Of a stretch of DNA of 64,000 bases, positions 48,750 to 56,654 are shown in pieces (the first letter of the stretch is position 1; each line of letters opens with the position of its first letter). The stretch spans positions 930,001-994,000 of the forward strand of contig JADJXT010000001.1 of NCBI GenBank assembly GCA_016720115.1. Direction: 5' to 3'. Made by a program: the position numbers and the translations under genes. The notes beneath the pieces are model-generated. The model was given only the letters and a program-made list of their open reading frames with translations, ran no database searches and was not told where the DNA came from. This DNA comes from Sphingomonadales bacterium (GTDB lineage: Bacteria > Pseudomonadota > Alphaproteobacteria > Sphingomonadales > Sphingomonadaceae).

Positions 48750-50759
48750 ATGCAATCGGTAACCACATCGCAGGACGGCGAAGTCCTCGTCCTTTCGGTC
48801 AACAACCCGCCGGTCAACGCGCTGAGCTGGCATGTGCGCCAGGGCATTTCGGACGGCATCGAACAGGGGCTGACCGATGACAGCGTCAAGGCGATTGTCA
48901 TCCGCTGCGAAGGGCAAACTTTCATCGCAGGCGCCGACATCACCGAATTCGGAAAAGCCCCGCAAGGGCCGGATTTCAACGCCGTGCTCAACACCATCGA
49001 AACCGCGACCAAGCCGGTGATCGCCGCGATCCACGGAACGGCGCTGGGCGGCGGCCTCGAAACCACTTTGGTCTGCCATTACCGTATTGCCGTGCCTTCG
49101 GCGAAGCTGGGCGTGCCCGAAGTTAAGCTCGGCCTGCTGCCCGGCGCCGGCGGCACACAGCGCCTGCCGCGGCTTGTCGGCATCGAACAGGCGGCGGTGA
49201 TGACCTCGCTCGGCGAACCGATCTCTGCGCAAAAGGCGCTCGACACCGGCCTGATCGACAAGCTGGCGGGCGAAGACAGCCTTGCCGCCGATGCAGTTGC
49301 CTTTGCGCGCGAATGCGTCGCCAAGGGGCCGCGCCACACCCGCGACCTGCCGGTGAAGGGCGACACATCGATCATCGCCAAACTTGAGGCAGAGAATGCC
49401 CGCAAGTGGAAGGGCTTTGACGCACCCTATGCCAATTTGCGCTGCGTTGCCGCCGCAGCCGAAAATCCGAACATCGAAGATGGTCTGAAATTCGAACGCG
49501 GCGAATTTCTGAAGCTGATGTCGGGCAGCCAGTCGGCGGCGCAGCGGCACATGTTCTTCGCCGAACGTCAGGCGGCAAAGATCGATGGCCTGCCCAAGGA
49601 TACCCAACTGCGCGACATCAAAAAGGTCGGCGTGATCGGTGCGGGCACCATGGGCGGCGGCATCACGATGAATTTCCTGCAGAAGGGCATTCCCGTCACC
49701 ATCGTCGAGATGGTGCAGGAAAATCTCGATCGCGGGGTCGGGGTGATCCGCAAGAATTACGAAGCCTCGGCCGCCAAGGGCCGCTTTCCCGCCGATCAGG
49801 TTGAAAAAATGATTGGGTTGCTCACGCCTTCGCTCAGCCTTGACGATCTGGCCGATTGCGACCTTGTTATCGAGGCGGTGTATGAGAGCATGGACGTCAA
49901 GAAAGAGGTGTTCGGAAAGCTCGACGCTATCTGCAAGCCCGGCGCGATCCTTACATCGAACACCAGCTATCTCGATGTCAACGAGATTGCGGCATCGACC
50001 TCGCGCCCGCAGGACGTGGTGGGCATGCACTTCTTCTCGCCCGCCAATGTGATGAAGCTGCTGGAGGTCGTGCGCGGCGACAAGACAGCCGACGACGTGC
50101 TGGCGACGGCGATGGCCATCGGTAAGAAAATCGGCAAGATCGCGGTCGTCGCGGGCGTGTGCCACGGCTTTATTGGCAACCGTATGCTCAGCCAGCGCCA
50201 GATACCGGCCAACGCTTTGCTGATGGAGGGCGCCTCGCCCGAACAGATCGACAATGTATTCACCGATTTCGGTTTTCCGATGGGGCCGTTCCAGATGGCC
50301 GACCTTGCCGGGATGGATATCGGCTGGCACCGCGATACCAGCAAAGAGCCGACCAATGTGCGCGAGGCCATGTGCCTTGCCGGTCGCTTCGGCCAGAAAA
50401 ACGGCAAGGGCTTTTACGATTATGACGAAAAGCGCAACCGCACGCCCAGCGCCGAAGCGCTGGCCATCATCGAGGATTTCCGCAGCCGCTCGAACATGCA
50501 GAAACGCGAAGTGTCCGATCAGGAAATCATCGAACGCTGCCTCTATCCGATGGTGAACGAAGGCTATCTGATCCTGGAAGAAGAAAAGGCGCAGCGCGCA
50601 TCCGACATCGATGTCGTCTGGATTTACGGCTATGGCTGGCCGGTCTATCGCGGTGGCCCGATGTTCTGGGGCGATCTTGAAGGGCCCAAAAAGATTGTCG
50701 AGGCGTTGGAGCGTCAGGGCGTGACAGTTGCTGAATCGCTGAAGGCCAAAGCCGCCTGA
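48750..50759 (+). CDS. FadJ/FadB-like enoyl-CoA hydratase / 3-hydroxyacyl-CoA dehydrogenase
   Basis: 669 residues. The N-terminal crotonase domain holds FIAGADI near residue 60, GTALGGGLE with one catalytic Glu, and GVPEVKLGLLPGAGGTQR with the other. A linker leads to the NAD-binding domain GVIGAGTMGGG near 294, SNTSYLDV, and GMHFFSPANVMKLLEVV with the catalytic His. Two C-terminal 3HCDH domains follow. It hydrates 2-enoyl-CoA and oxidises the L-3-hydroxyacyl-CoA in beta-oxidation. No fused or adjacent thiolase is present, so thiolysis must come from elsewhere. Preceded by GGAGACAGAG. Confidence 0.95.
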   Translation: MQSVTTSQDGEVLVLSVNNPPVNALSWHVRQGISDGIEQGLTDDSVKAIVIRCEGQTFIAGADITEFGKAPQGPDFNAVLNTIETATKPVIAAIHGTALGGGLETTLVCHYRIAVPSAKLGVPEVKLGLLPGAGGTQRLPRLVGIEQAAVMTSLGEPISAQKALDTGLIDKLAGEDSLAADAVAFARECVAKGPRHTRDLPVKGDTSIIAKLEAENARKWKGFDAPYANLRCVAAAAENPNIEDGLKFERGEFLKLMSGSQSAAQRHMFFAERQAAKIDGLPKDTQLRDIKKVGVIGAGTMGGGITMNFLQKGIPVTIVEMVQENLDRGVGVIRKNYEASAAKGRFPADQVEKMIGLLTPSLSLDDLADCDLVIEAVYESMDVKKEVFGKLDAICKPGAILTSNTSYLDVNEIAASTSRPQDVVGMHFFSPANVMKLLEVVRGDKTADDVLATAMAIGKKIGKIAVVAGVCHGFIGNRMLSQRQIPANALLMEGASPEQIDNVFTDFGFPMGPFQMADLAGMDIGWHRDTSKEPTNVREAMCLAGRFGQKNGKGFYDYDEKRNRTPSAEALAIIEDFRSRSNMQKREVSDQEIIERCLYPMVNEGYLILEEEKAQRASDIDVVWIYGYGWPVYRGGPMFWGDLEGPKKIVEALERQGVTVAESLKAKAA

Positions 50760-50919
50760 TTTTGGGTCGTCGCCGGTGAGTTGAAGCTCTCCGGCGACAG
50801 GCCGAAAATGAACAACGGTTCATCCTGCGACTCTGGCAAGTCGCCGACTACATATTGTGGCGAAACCCCGCTCCGGCCATCAGGCTACCACAAAATAAAG
50901 GTTCGGGGTCGCTTTCCAC

Positions 50920-51387
50920 ATGTTCCGCAAGAAATTTGTCGCCGCTCTCGGCGCACTTGTCCTTCTCATTCCCGCTCAGGCGATGGCGCTGCAATGCGCG
51001 CCCTTTGCCCGCGATGTTTCGGGCATCGAGATTTTCGGCAATGCAGGAACCTGGTGGGGTCAGGCCGCGGGCAAATATGCGCGCGGCAATGAGCCCAAGG
51101 TTGGCGCCGTCATCGCCTTCAAGCCGACCCGTTCGATGCCCATCGGCCATGTAGGCATGGTCAGCAAGATTGTTTCGGATCGCGAAGTGCTGATCGATCA
51201 TGCCAACTGGTCGGTGATCAACGGTCGTCGCGGCCAGATCGAGCGCGGCGCGCGCGTTTTGGACGTATCGGCAGCGGGCGACTGGAGCGAGGTTCGCGTC
51301 TGGTACGCGCCGGTAAAGGGCCTCGGAACGTCGAGCTATCCGCTTTTCGGCTTCATCTACAAGGATGGCGCAGGCAACGCAGCCTGA
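50920..51387 (+). CDS. Secreted CHAP-domain protein
   Basis: 155 residues. A signal peptide (FVAALGALVLLIPAQAMA) precedes LQCAPFARDVSGI, where Cys is the predicted nucleophile, and MPIGHVGMVSKI, which carries the His. This is the CHAP/NlpC-like amidase arrangement, with WWGQAAGKYARG typical of sphingomonad family members. It probably cuts peptidoglycan peptide bonds in the periplasm. Monocistronic after a 160-base gap in which I see no clear regulatory element. Its stop codon abuts that of the convergent MFS gene. Confidence 0.88.
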   Translation: MFRKKFVAALGALVLLIPAQAMALQCAPFARDVSGIEIFGNAGTWWGQAAGKYARGNEPKVGAVIAFKPTRSMPIGHVGMVSKIVSDREVLIDHANWSVINGRRGQIERGARVLDVSAAGDWSEVRVWYAPVKGLGTSSYPLFGFIYKDGAGNAA

Positions 51388-52698
51388 TCAGCTATCCAGC
51401 GGCTTTGGCGTGTCGTCCAGCGCCTTGCGGCCCCAGACGATCAGATACAGCAATGCTGCTGCCATCAGCAGGAATGTCGCCGGTTCCCACCAGTTGAACA
51501 AAGCGATACCAATGGCGGGCGTGACGATATAGGCGGAGCCGTTGATCGAGGCAATCTTGCCCGCGACATCGCCTTGCTCGAACCGGCGCACAGCCAGCGA
51601 GGCCCCGGCATTGAAGCCCGGCCGGTACAATCCGAAACCGAGCGACGCCAATGCAAAGCCCAGCGTGATACCGTAAAAATCAAAGCTCACGCCGACCAGT
51701 GCGATGCCGAGCAGGGCAAGGAATGAACCCCACAGTATCGAAGCACGCGGGCCGATCGACAGGATCGGGATCAGCCCCCATTGCGCGAGCAAGGTAGCCA
51801 TCGCGCCGACGAACATCACCGATCCGGTGGCCTCGACTGTTTCCTTGGGCAGATCGTGCAGGCCAAGCCGGTCGCGGACCAGGAAACCCACGACGCCGAG
51901 CATGATTGCCTGCGCATGGCCGCCGATCAGACCGGCCATCAGCCAGCTTGCAAGGCGCGCATCGCGCCACGGCAGGCGCACTTCTTCGCGCGGCAGGGCG
52001 TTGTCTTCCTCGACACCTTCCTCGACTTCGGGCTGGTTGACCGAAGCTGCCGACGGGTAGGAGGTGACAATCCCGCGCGCGGCAAAACGCGGCGTATCGT
52101 TGGGCAGGCGGAGCTTGAGGCCGATGAGGACCAATACGCCAAAGCTGGCGAACACCACCAGCGGCCCGGCCAGTCCGAACGGCTCGAAAATCAGGAAATG
52201 GGCGAGGGCAGGGCCGATCACCGTTCCCAGCCCGAAGGACGATGCCAGCAGCGACAGCGCCTTGGCGCGCTCCTCGCGTTCGGTACGCGCGGCGATATAA
52301 GCCTGCACTGCAGGCGGGGCGGCAGAGCCGAAGCCGCCATAGAGGCTGCGGAAAATTGCAAAGATGATGAAGGTCGCGGCGGGCGCGATGAAGCCTTCAA
52401 GGCCGAGCCAGAGCACCAGCCCGCACAGGCCCATCGATGCGACAAAGCCGATCACGCCCACGGTCATCAGCAATTTGCGCCCGCGTTTGTCCGATTGCCG
52501 GGCCCATTTGGGGGCGGTCAAGACCCAGAGCAATGCCGACCAGCTGAAGGCGAGACTCACCCAGACGTCTGCTATTTTGAGCTGACTGGCGATTGCGGGC
52601 AGGGCAGACTGCATTGCCGTGTTGCCCGCTGCTGCAACCAGCATCACCAGGAACAGGATCGTTACCCGGTCGGCGGGAATGGCGGCGCTTTTGGGCAT
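51388..52698 (-). CDS. MFS transporter, drug-efflux (DHA1/TetA-like) type
   Basis: 436 residues with about 12 membrane segments and a central charged loop (EVEEGVEEDNALPREEVRLPWRD) between helices 6 and 7. Motif A-like KWARQSDKRGRKLLMTVG lies after helix 2, and LLASSFGLGTVIGPALAHF resembles motif C of exporters. Small-molecule export is inferred. Its start shares one base with the stop of the ABM protein gene, so the two form an operon. Confidence 0.87.
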   Translation of the reverse strand: MPKSAAIPADRVTILFLVMLVAAAGNTAMQSALPAIASQLKIADVWVSLAFSWSALLWVLTAPKWARQSDKRGRKLLMTVGVIGFVASMGLCGLVLWLGLEGFIAPAATFIIFAIFRSLYGGFGSAAPPAVQAYIAARTEREERAKALSLLASSFGLGTVIGPALAHFLIFEPFGLAGPLVVFASFGVLVLIGLKLRLPNDTPRFAARGIVTSYPSAASVNQPEVEEGVEEDNALPREEVRLPWRDARLASWLMAGLIGGHAQAIMLGVVGFLVRDRLGLHDLPKETVEATGSVMFVGAMATLLAQWGLIPILSIGPRASILWGSFLALLGIALVGVSFDFYGITLGFALASLGFGLYRPGFNAGASLAVRRFEQGDVAGKIASINGSAYIVTPAIGIALFNWWEPATFLLMAAALLYLIVWGRKALDDTPKPLDS

Positions 52699-53021
52699 TA
52701 TGGCTTCCCCCAGTCATGGCTGCGGGTGATGGAGGCCACATGCAGGTCGTACCAGCTGTACCAGCGGTTGCGCCCGGCATCGCGGATGGCCTTGTGCTCG
52801 GGATGGTCGCGCCACGCTCTGGCGGCTTCCTCATCGGCCCAGTAACTGACGGTGATGCCGATGCGGTCTTCGCCGCGCGCCGTATCCACGCCCAGATAGC
52901 CGGACTGCGCCTTGGCCAGCCCAGCCATCGCATCCGCCGCCAGCGCATAGCCCGCATCGTCGGCCAGTGTCCGTTCGGAAACAAAGATGACGGCGACAGC
53001 GCTGGGCGGATAAGTCGGCAT
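52698..53021 (-). CDS. Antibiotic biosynthesis monooxygenase (ABM)-fold protein
   Basis: 107 residues with a dimeric ferredoxin-like ABM barrel: VAVIFVSERTLADDAGYALAAD, SGYLGVDTARGEDRIGITVSYW and HPEHKAIRDAGRNRWYSWYDLHVA. The last segment is the typical strand ending in Y/W residues. Relatives are cofactor-free monooxygenases, haem-degrading enzymes or small ligand-binding proteins. It is co-operonic with an exporter; no substrate can be assigned. Confidence 0.85.
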   Translation of the reverse strand: MPTYPPSAVAVIFVSERTLADDAGYALAADAMAGLAKAQSGYLGVDTARGEDRIGITVSYWADEEAARAWRDHPEHKAIRDAGRNRWYSWYDLHVASITRSHDWGKP

Positions 53022-53161
53022 GCTCCACCCATAGAAGTGACTTTACGTTCGGGGCAACCCCGCAGCCGCTTTCAATCCATTTTTTTGCTTAACCCGCTTG
53101 CATCGCGGGCGCGCATTTGCGAGTGCAGGGTATTGCTGTATTACAAGCCTAAGGCGGATAG

Positions 53162-53788
53162 ATGAACGACAGTTCGGTAGCCCTGACTTCAAAGGTTGAG
53201 CGTATCAAAACATCGGTGAAAAGATTCTTCGGGCCTTGGGGTGTGTTCTTCAAGGGATTTCTGAAGCATCCGGTGATGGTCGGCTCGATCATCCCCTCAT
53301 CGCGCTGGACAGTGCAGAAAATGCTCGCCCCGGTGAAGTGGGACGAATGCAAGCTGTTCGTCGAATATGGCCCTGGCGTCGGCACTTTCTGCCAGCCGGT
53401 GCTCGATCGGCTGCGCAAGGATGCAACGCTGCTGGTGATCGACACCAACCCCGATTTCATCGAGTTTCTGCGCAAGCATTTCCGCGACAGCCGCTTTATC
53501 GCGGTGCACGGTTCGGCAGCGGATGTGAACGAGATTATCCGCGAATTCGGCTTTGAACATGCCGATTATGTGCTCTCGGGCCTGCCCTTTTCGACGCTGC
53601 CCGGCGATCTGGGGCCGAAAATTGCAGAGGAAACCGGCAAGGCGATCCGCCCCGGCGGTGCCTTCCTTGTCTATCAGTTCCGCGCCCGTGCGCGCGATTT
53701 CATGGAGCCGCATTTCAAGCGGATCGATAACGGCTTTGAATTCTGGAACATCCTGCCCTGCTATCTGTTTTGGGGCTGGAAAGGCTGA
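53162..53788 (+). CDS. SAM-dependent methyltransferase, phospholipid N-methyltransferase-like
   Basis: 208 residues. An amphipathic N-terminal part (FFKGFLKHPVMVGSIIPSSR) leads into a class I fold: FVEYGPGVGTFCQPVL binds SAM, LVIDTNPDFIEFLRK is motif II and DYVLSGLPFSTLP is motif IV. This is the COG3963/PmtA-like group (Rhodobacter-type phosphatidylethanolamine methyltransferase) related to KsgA. Phosphatidylcholine synthesis is possible but unproven, since many sphingomonad homologues lack tested activity. Convergent with a cardiolipin-synthase-like gene, two bases between stops. Confidence 0.82.
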   Translation: MNDSSVALTSKVERIKTSVKRFFGPWGVFFKGFLKHPVMVGSIIPSSRWTVQKMLAPVKWDECKLFVEYGPGVGTFCQPVLDRLRKDATLLVIDTNPDFIEFLRKHFRDSRFIAVHGSAADVNEIIREFGFEHADYVLSGLPFSTLPGDLGPKIAEETGKAIRPGGAFLVYQFRARARDFMEPHFKRIDNGFEFWNILPCYLFWGWKG

Positions 53789-53790
53789 GG

Positions 53791-55017
53791 CTAACGCCCC
53801 GGCAAGCGCTTCTGCATCATCTGGGTGATGCGTAGAGAGATGCGACGTCCGATATTATAGTCGACGCTGTTCACCAGCAGATAGGCAAAGGACCAGCGCA
53901 GCCGGTTGAACCACGAAAGCCGCACGCGGTGCAGTTCGGCGGTTTGGGCTTCGCTTTGTTGCGCCAGGCCATCGGCCAGATCGCGCAGATAATCGGCAAG
54001 ATCGGCATCGTGAATGCGCAGCATCAATTCCTTGTTGATGAACAGGCTGCGGATATCGAGATTGGCAGAGCCGATATAGGCGGCATCGTCGATAACGAGC
54101 AATTTGGCGTGCAGAAGGCGCGGCTGAAATTCGCAAATCCGCACGCGCCGTTTGAGCAGATAGCCATAAAGGATGCGCGCCGCGCCGATTGTCGCGCCAT
54201 TGTCGGTCTTTCCGGCGAGCACCAGCCGCACTGCACCGCCGCTGCGCGCGGTTTTCGCAATCCGGCGCAAAATCGATTGGGTGGGGGAGAAATAGGCGGC
54301 GACAATATCGATCAGCCGCGCATTTTGCAGGTCGCGCTTGAGCGACAGCGCCCAGGGCGACAGCCGGTTGGTCGGCCCGCCTACCAGCCATTGCAACGGC
54401 CCATCGCCCGGTTGCCAGTCCTTTATCAGGCGGCGCAAAGCGAGCAGCCGGACACCGCCGTCTGCGGACAGTTCGATAAGTTCGGAGAGATAGGCGGATA
54501 TCCGCGCCACTTGCGGGCCGGAAATGGTGGCCCCCAGATCTTCCCAGCTCTGATCGCCCCGCCGCCCGAAATATTGGTCGGTAATGTTGTAGCCGCCGAC
54601 AAGCGCATGAATATCATCGAGAATCAGGACTTTCTGGTGGTTGCGGATCACATAGGAAAGCCGCCAGCGCGAACTGAAATAATGGTAGGTGCCCCCCGCA
54701 TCGACAATCGGCTGGAAAAATGCGGTCGGCACCTTCGACGAACCGAAACTGTCCACGAGCAGCGCGACCTTCACCCCGCGACGGGCCGCATCGACCAGCG
54801 CGTCGCGCACTTCGGTGCCGCTCGTGTCATTTTCAAACATGTACATCGACAGCAGGATGCTGCGCTGTGCGGTTGCAATCAGCCGCAGCAGCGCCTGCAA
54901 TCGGTCCTCGGGCGCGTGCAGGATGTGCAGCCGGTGGCCTGATATGTCGAACCGTTTGCCCGGCAGCAGCAACTGACCATCTGCGTCATTCATGAAAGCG
55001 GGATAGGGCGGACCCAT
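53791..55017 (-). CDS. Phospholipase D-like protein, cardiolipin-synthase-like
   Basis: About 408 residues. Two HKD motifs are complete: NHQKVLILDDIHALVGGYN near residue 150 and LHAKLLVIDDAAYIGSANLDIRS near 320, so a single-chain PLD active site is formed. It lacks the N-terminal membrane helices of ClsA, resembling ClsB/YbhO. Start is uncertain: ATGs at 55017 and 54993 are both plausible, and one at 55107 would run into the rpoZ promoter and is less likely. Expected activity is phosphatidyl transfer to make cardiolipin, or phospholipid hydrolysis. Confidence 0.85.
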   Translation of the reverse strand: MGPPYPAFMNDADGQLLLPGKRFDISGHRLHILHAPEDRLQALLRLIATAQRSILLSMYMFENDTSGTEVRDALVDAARRGVKVALLVDSFGSSKVPTAFFQPIVDAGGTYHYFSSRWRLSYVIRNHQKVLILDDIHALVGGYNITDQYFGRRGDQSWEDLGATISGPQVARISAYLSELIELSADGGVRLLALRRLIKDWQPGDGPLQWLVGGPTNRLSPWALSLKRDLQNARLIDIVAAYFSPTQSILRRIAKTARSGGAVRLVLAGKTDNGATIGAARILYGYLLKRRVRICEFQPRLLHAKLLVIDDAAYIGSANLDIRSLFINKELMLRIHDADLADYLRDLADGLAQQSEAQTAELHRVRLSWFNRLRWSFAYLLVNSVDYNIGRRISLRITQMMQKRLPGR

Positions 55018-55063
55018 CGTCTGCGCAACTGCGGAAGGCCCGCCCGGTCTGCGGTGCTTTTCA

Positions 55064-55092
55064 TTGACAAATCGGGCACCACACCCTAATTG
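55064..55092 (+). promoter_or_regulatory. Sigma-70-type promoter of rpoZ
   Basis: TTGACA (55064-55069), a 17-base spacer, then TAATTG (55087-55092). The start of transcription would be near 55099, giving a leader of about 35 bases to the rpoZ ATG with CAGGAG as ribosome-binding site. It is the clearest housekeeping-type promoter in the window. Confidence 0.8.
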
Positions 55093-55133
55093 CGCTCGAC
55101 TTTCCACACATCCAAAGTGATTCAGGAGCCGAC

Positions 55134-55478
55134 ATGGCGCGCGTTACCGTTGAAGATTGCATCGATAAGGTCTCGAACCGGTTCGATCTCGTTTTGCTCG
55201 CCGCAGAGCGCGCACGCGAGATTTCGGGCGGTGCGGAGCTGACCATTGATCGCGATCGCGACAAAAACCCCGTCGTTGCCCTGCGCGAAATTGCCGAGGA
55301 AACCGTTCGCCCGGATCATCTGCAGGAAGGCCTGACGCAGTCGCTGCAAAAGGTTCAGGTCGATGAGGATGAAGAAGTCGATGATATCGGCTCGCTCGCC
55401 AAATCGGCAGAGGCGCTGCGCCTCACCGCTGCGGCACCAGCGCGCAGCGCCGGTGTTGCCCGCGACTACGACCGTTAA
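55134..55478 (+). CDS. rpoZ: DNA-directed RNA polymerase omega subunit
   Basis: 114 residues. MARVTVEDCIDKVSNRFDLVLLAAERAREI is the invariant omega N-terminus, and NPVVALREIAEETV follows. An acidic, alpha-proteobacterial C-terminal extension (QVDEDEEVDDIG) follows. It supports folding of the beta-prime subunit and mediates ppGpp binding. The usual neighbours (spoT/relA, smpB) are absent, so the gene stands alone, with a strong promoter before it and a repeat after it. Confidence 0.96.
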   Translation: MARVTVEDCIDKVSNRFDLVLLAAERAREISGGAELTIDRDRDKNPVVALREIAEETVRPDHLQEGLTQSLQKVQVDEDEEVDDIGSLAKSAEALRLTAAAPARSAGVARDYDR

Positions 55479-55489
55479 ACACCTACCCT

Positions 55490-55568
55490 GAGCCTGTCGG
55501 TGCCGAAGGCGGGCGAAGCCCAACGGCGCTTAACGGATAGGCGTGCTTCGACAAGCTCAGCACTACGG
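55490..55568. repeat. Palindromic repeat, family F
   Basis: CCCTGAGCCTGTCGG at the left and CTTCGACAAGCTCAG at the right are inverted, imperfect copies of the widespread CTTCGACAAGCTCAG intergenic repeat. The middle holds GGCGGGCGAAGCCC. It lies between the convergent rpoZ and DUF3800 genes. Confidence 0.85.
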
Positions 55569-55574
55569 TGAATT

Positions 55575-56180
55575 TTAAGTCGGGGTTCCCCCCAACACCC
55601 GCATTTTTATCTGGCCGCTTTCCAGCAGCGGCGCGGCTATGGCTGCAATGCGGCCTTGCCGTTCGGTCACCAGCGCGCGGTTGAAGAAGGTGTTGGCGAT
55701 AACATCGGCGATCTGCAGACCCGCCAGGCGGTGGCTGTGCTCCAACTGTGCGGTGCCGCACGGGCCTACCAGTTGGGCGATATCGGCACGGATGGCGGCG
55801 AGGGTTTCGGGGCCGTATCGCCCGTCGTCGATGATGATGCTGTCGCATCCGGGGAGTTCCGGCAGCATCGCGGCGACCACATCTTCGAGCAACGCGGCAT
55901 AGACGCCCATGTCATGATCGCCGCGATCGGCGTTTTTTTCCGGAACAAGCGCCGAGATCGCAATGCCGACGATGATCTTCGCATCGGCATCCTTGACCAG
56001 CTCGAAAATCAGCGCCCGTTCGGCCAGATCGATACGGCTGCCTTTCACTTCGCCATGATAGCCCGTCACCGTGCGAAAGCGCGCGATCAGCGTTTCGGCA
56101 TTGGCTTCGTCGATATCGATACCGGCCAGGGTCATCACCCCGCGCCCGACACCACCGGATTCATCGCAATAGATAGGCAT
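55575..56180 (-). CDS. DUF3800 domain-containing protein
   Basis: 201 residues. The first block IYCDESG, then IDDGRYGPETL in the middle and LEHSHRLAGLQIADVIAN near the end, form the DUF3800 pattern of acidic residues on an RNase H-like fold; DUF3800 proteins are found in phage, defence and orphan contexts. Nuclease activity is a guess from fold. No other mobile or defence gene is adjacent. It lies 20 bases downstream of the small secreted protein gene. Confidence 0.78.
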   Translation of the reverse strand: MPIYCDESGGVGRGVMTLAGIDIDEANAETLIARFRTVTGYHGEVKGSRIDLAERALIFELVKDADAKIIVGIAISALVPEKNADRGDHDMGVYAALLEDVVAAMLPELPGCDSIIIDDGRYGPETLAAIRADIAQLVGPCGTAQLEHSHRLAGLQIADVIANTFFNRALVTERQGRIAAIAAPLLESGQIKMRVLGGTPT

Positions 56181-56200
56181 GACGGGATATTAGCCTGCGC

Positions 56201-56578
56201 TCACGGGCAGGGATAGCGCTTCTTCATCAGGTCGAACACGGCGGTGGTGACCGAGGTTTTGGGGCGGGCCGTAGCGGGGTAGGACCGCAAATGGGTCATG
56301 AACTGGTCGGATGTCATCTTGGTCTTGTCGGGCGGGCAGCTGTGCGGTGGACGCCCGGCTTTCTTGTCGGCTTCCATGCGTGAGCGGTAAGTGGCCCCCG
56401 CCGCCTCGGCTTCGGTGCGCAGAAGCTTGATGTCGGGCGATCCCAATGCGCCAAAGCCTTTTGCCTTGAGCGCGTCGGCCTTGGCAAGGAAGGTCGCAAC
56501 GCTCATCTCGCCTGCGGCCAGAACCGGTGACGCGCCGATCAGCGCAATTGCGCCCGCAGCCAACAGGAATTTCCGCAT
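56201..56578 (-). CDS. Small secreted protein of unknown function
   Basis: 125 residues from ATG 56578, with a signal peptide FLLAAGAIALIGASPVLAAG. The mature part is mostly helical (VATFLAKADALKAKGFGAL) and ends in a Cys-containing block SCPPDKTKMTSDQFMTHLRSYP and FDLMKKRYPCP; two Cys could form a disulfide. It is reminiscent of Rap1a/Tai-like secreted proteins but I do not claim that family. It probably follows ftsH transcription only by read-through, as 76 bases separate them. Confidence 0.75.
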   Translation of the reverse strand: MRKFLLAAGAIALIGASPVLAAGEMSVATFLAKADALKAKGFGALGSPDIKLLRTEAEAAGATYRSRMEADKKAGRPPHSCPPDKTKMTSDQFMTHLRSYPATARPKTSVTTAVFDLMKKRYPCP

Positions 56579-56654
56579 GTTCACCCTCCGCTCCTCGAAG
56601 AAGCGGAAGGTAAGCATGTGGTTTTGAACGGCAAGTTAATAATGCCCGGGCGGT

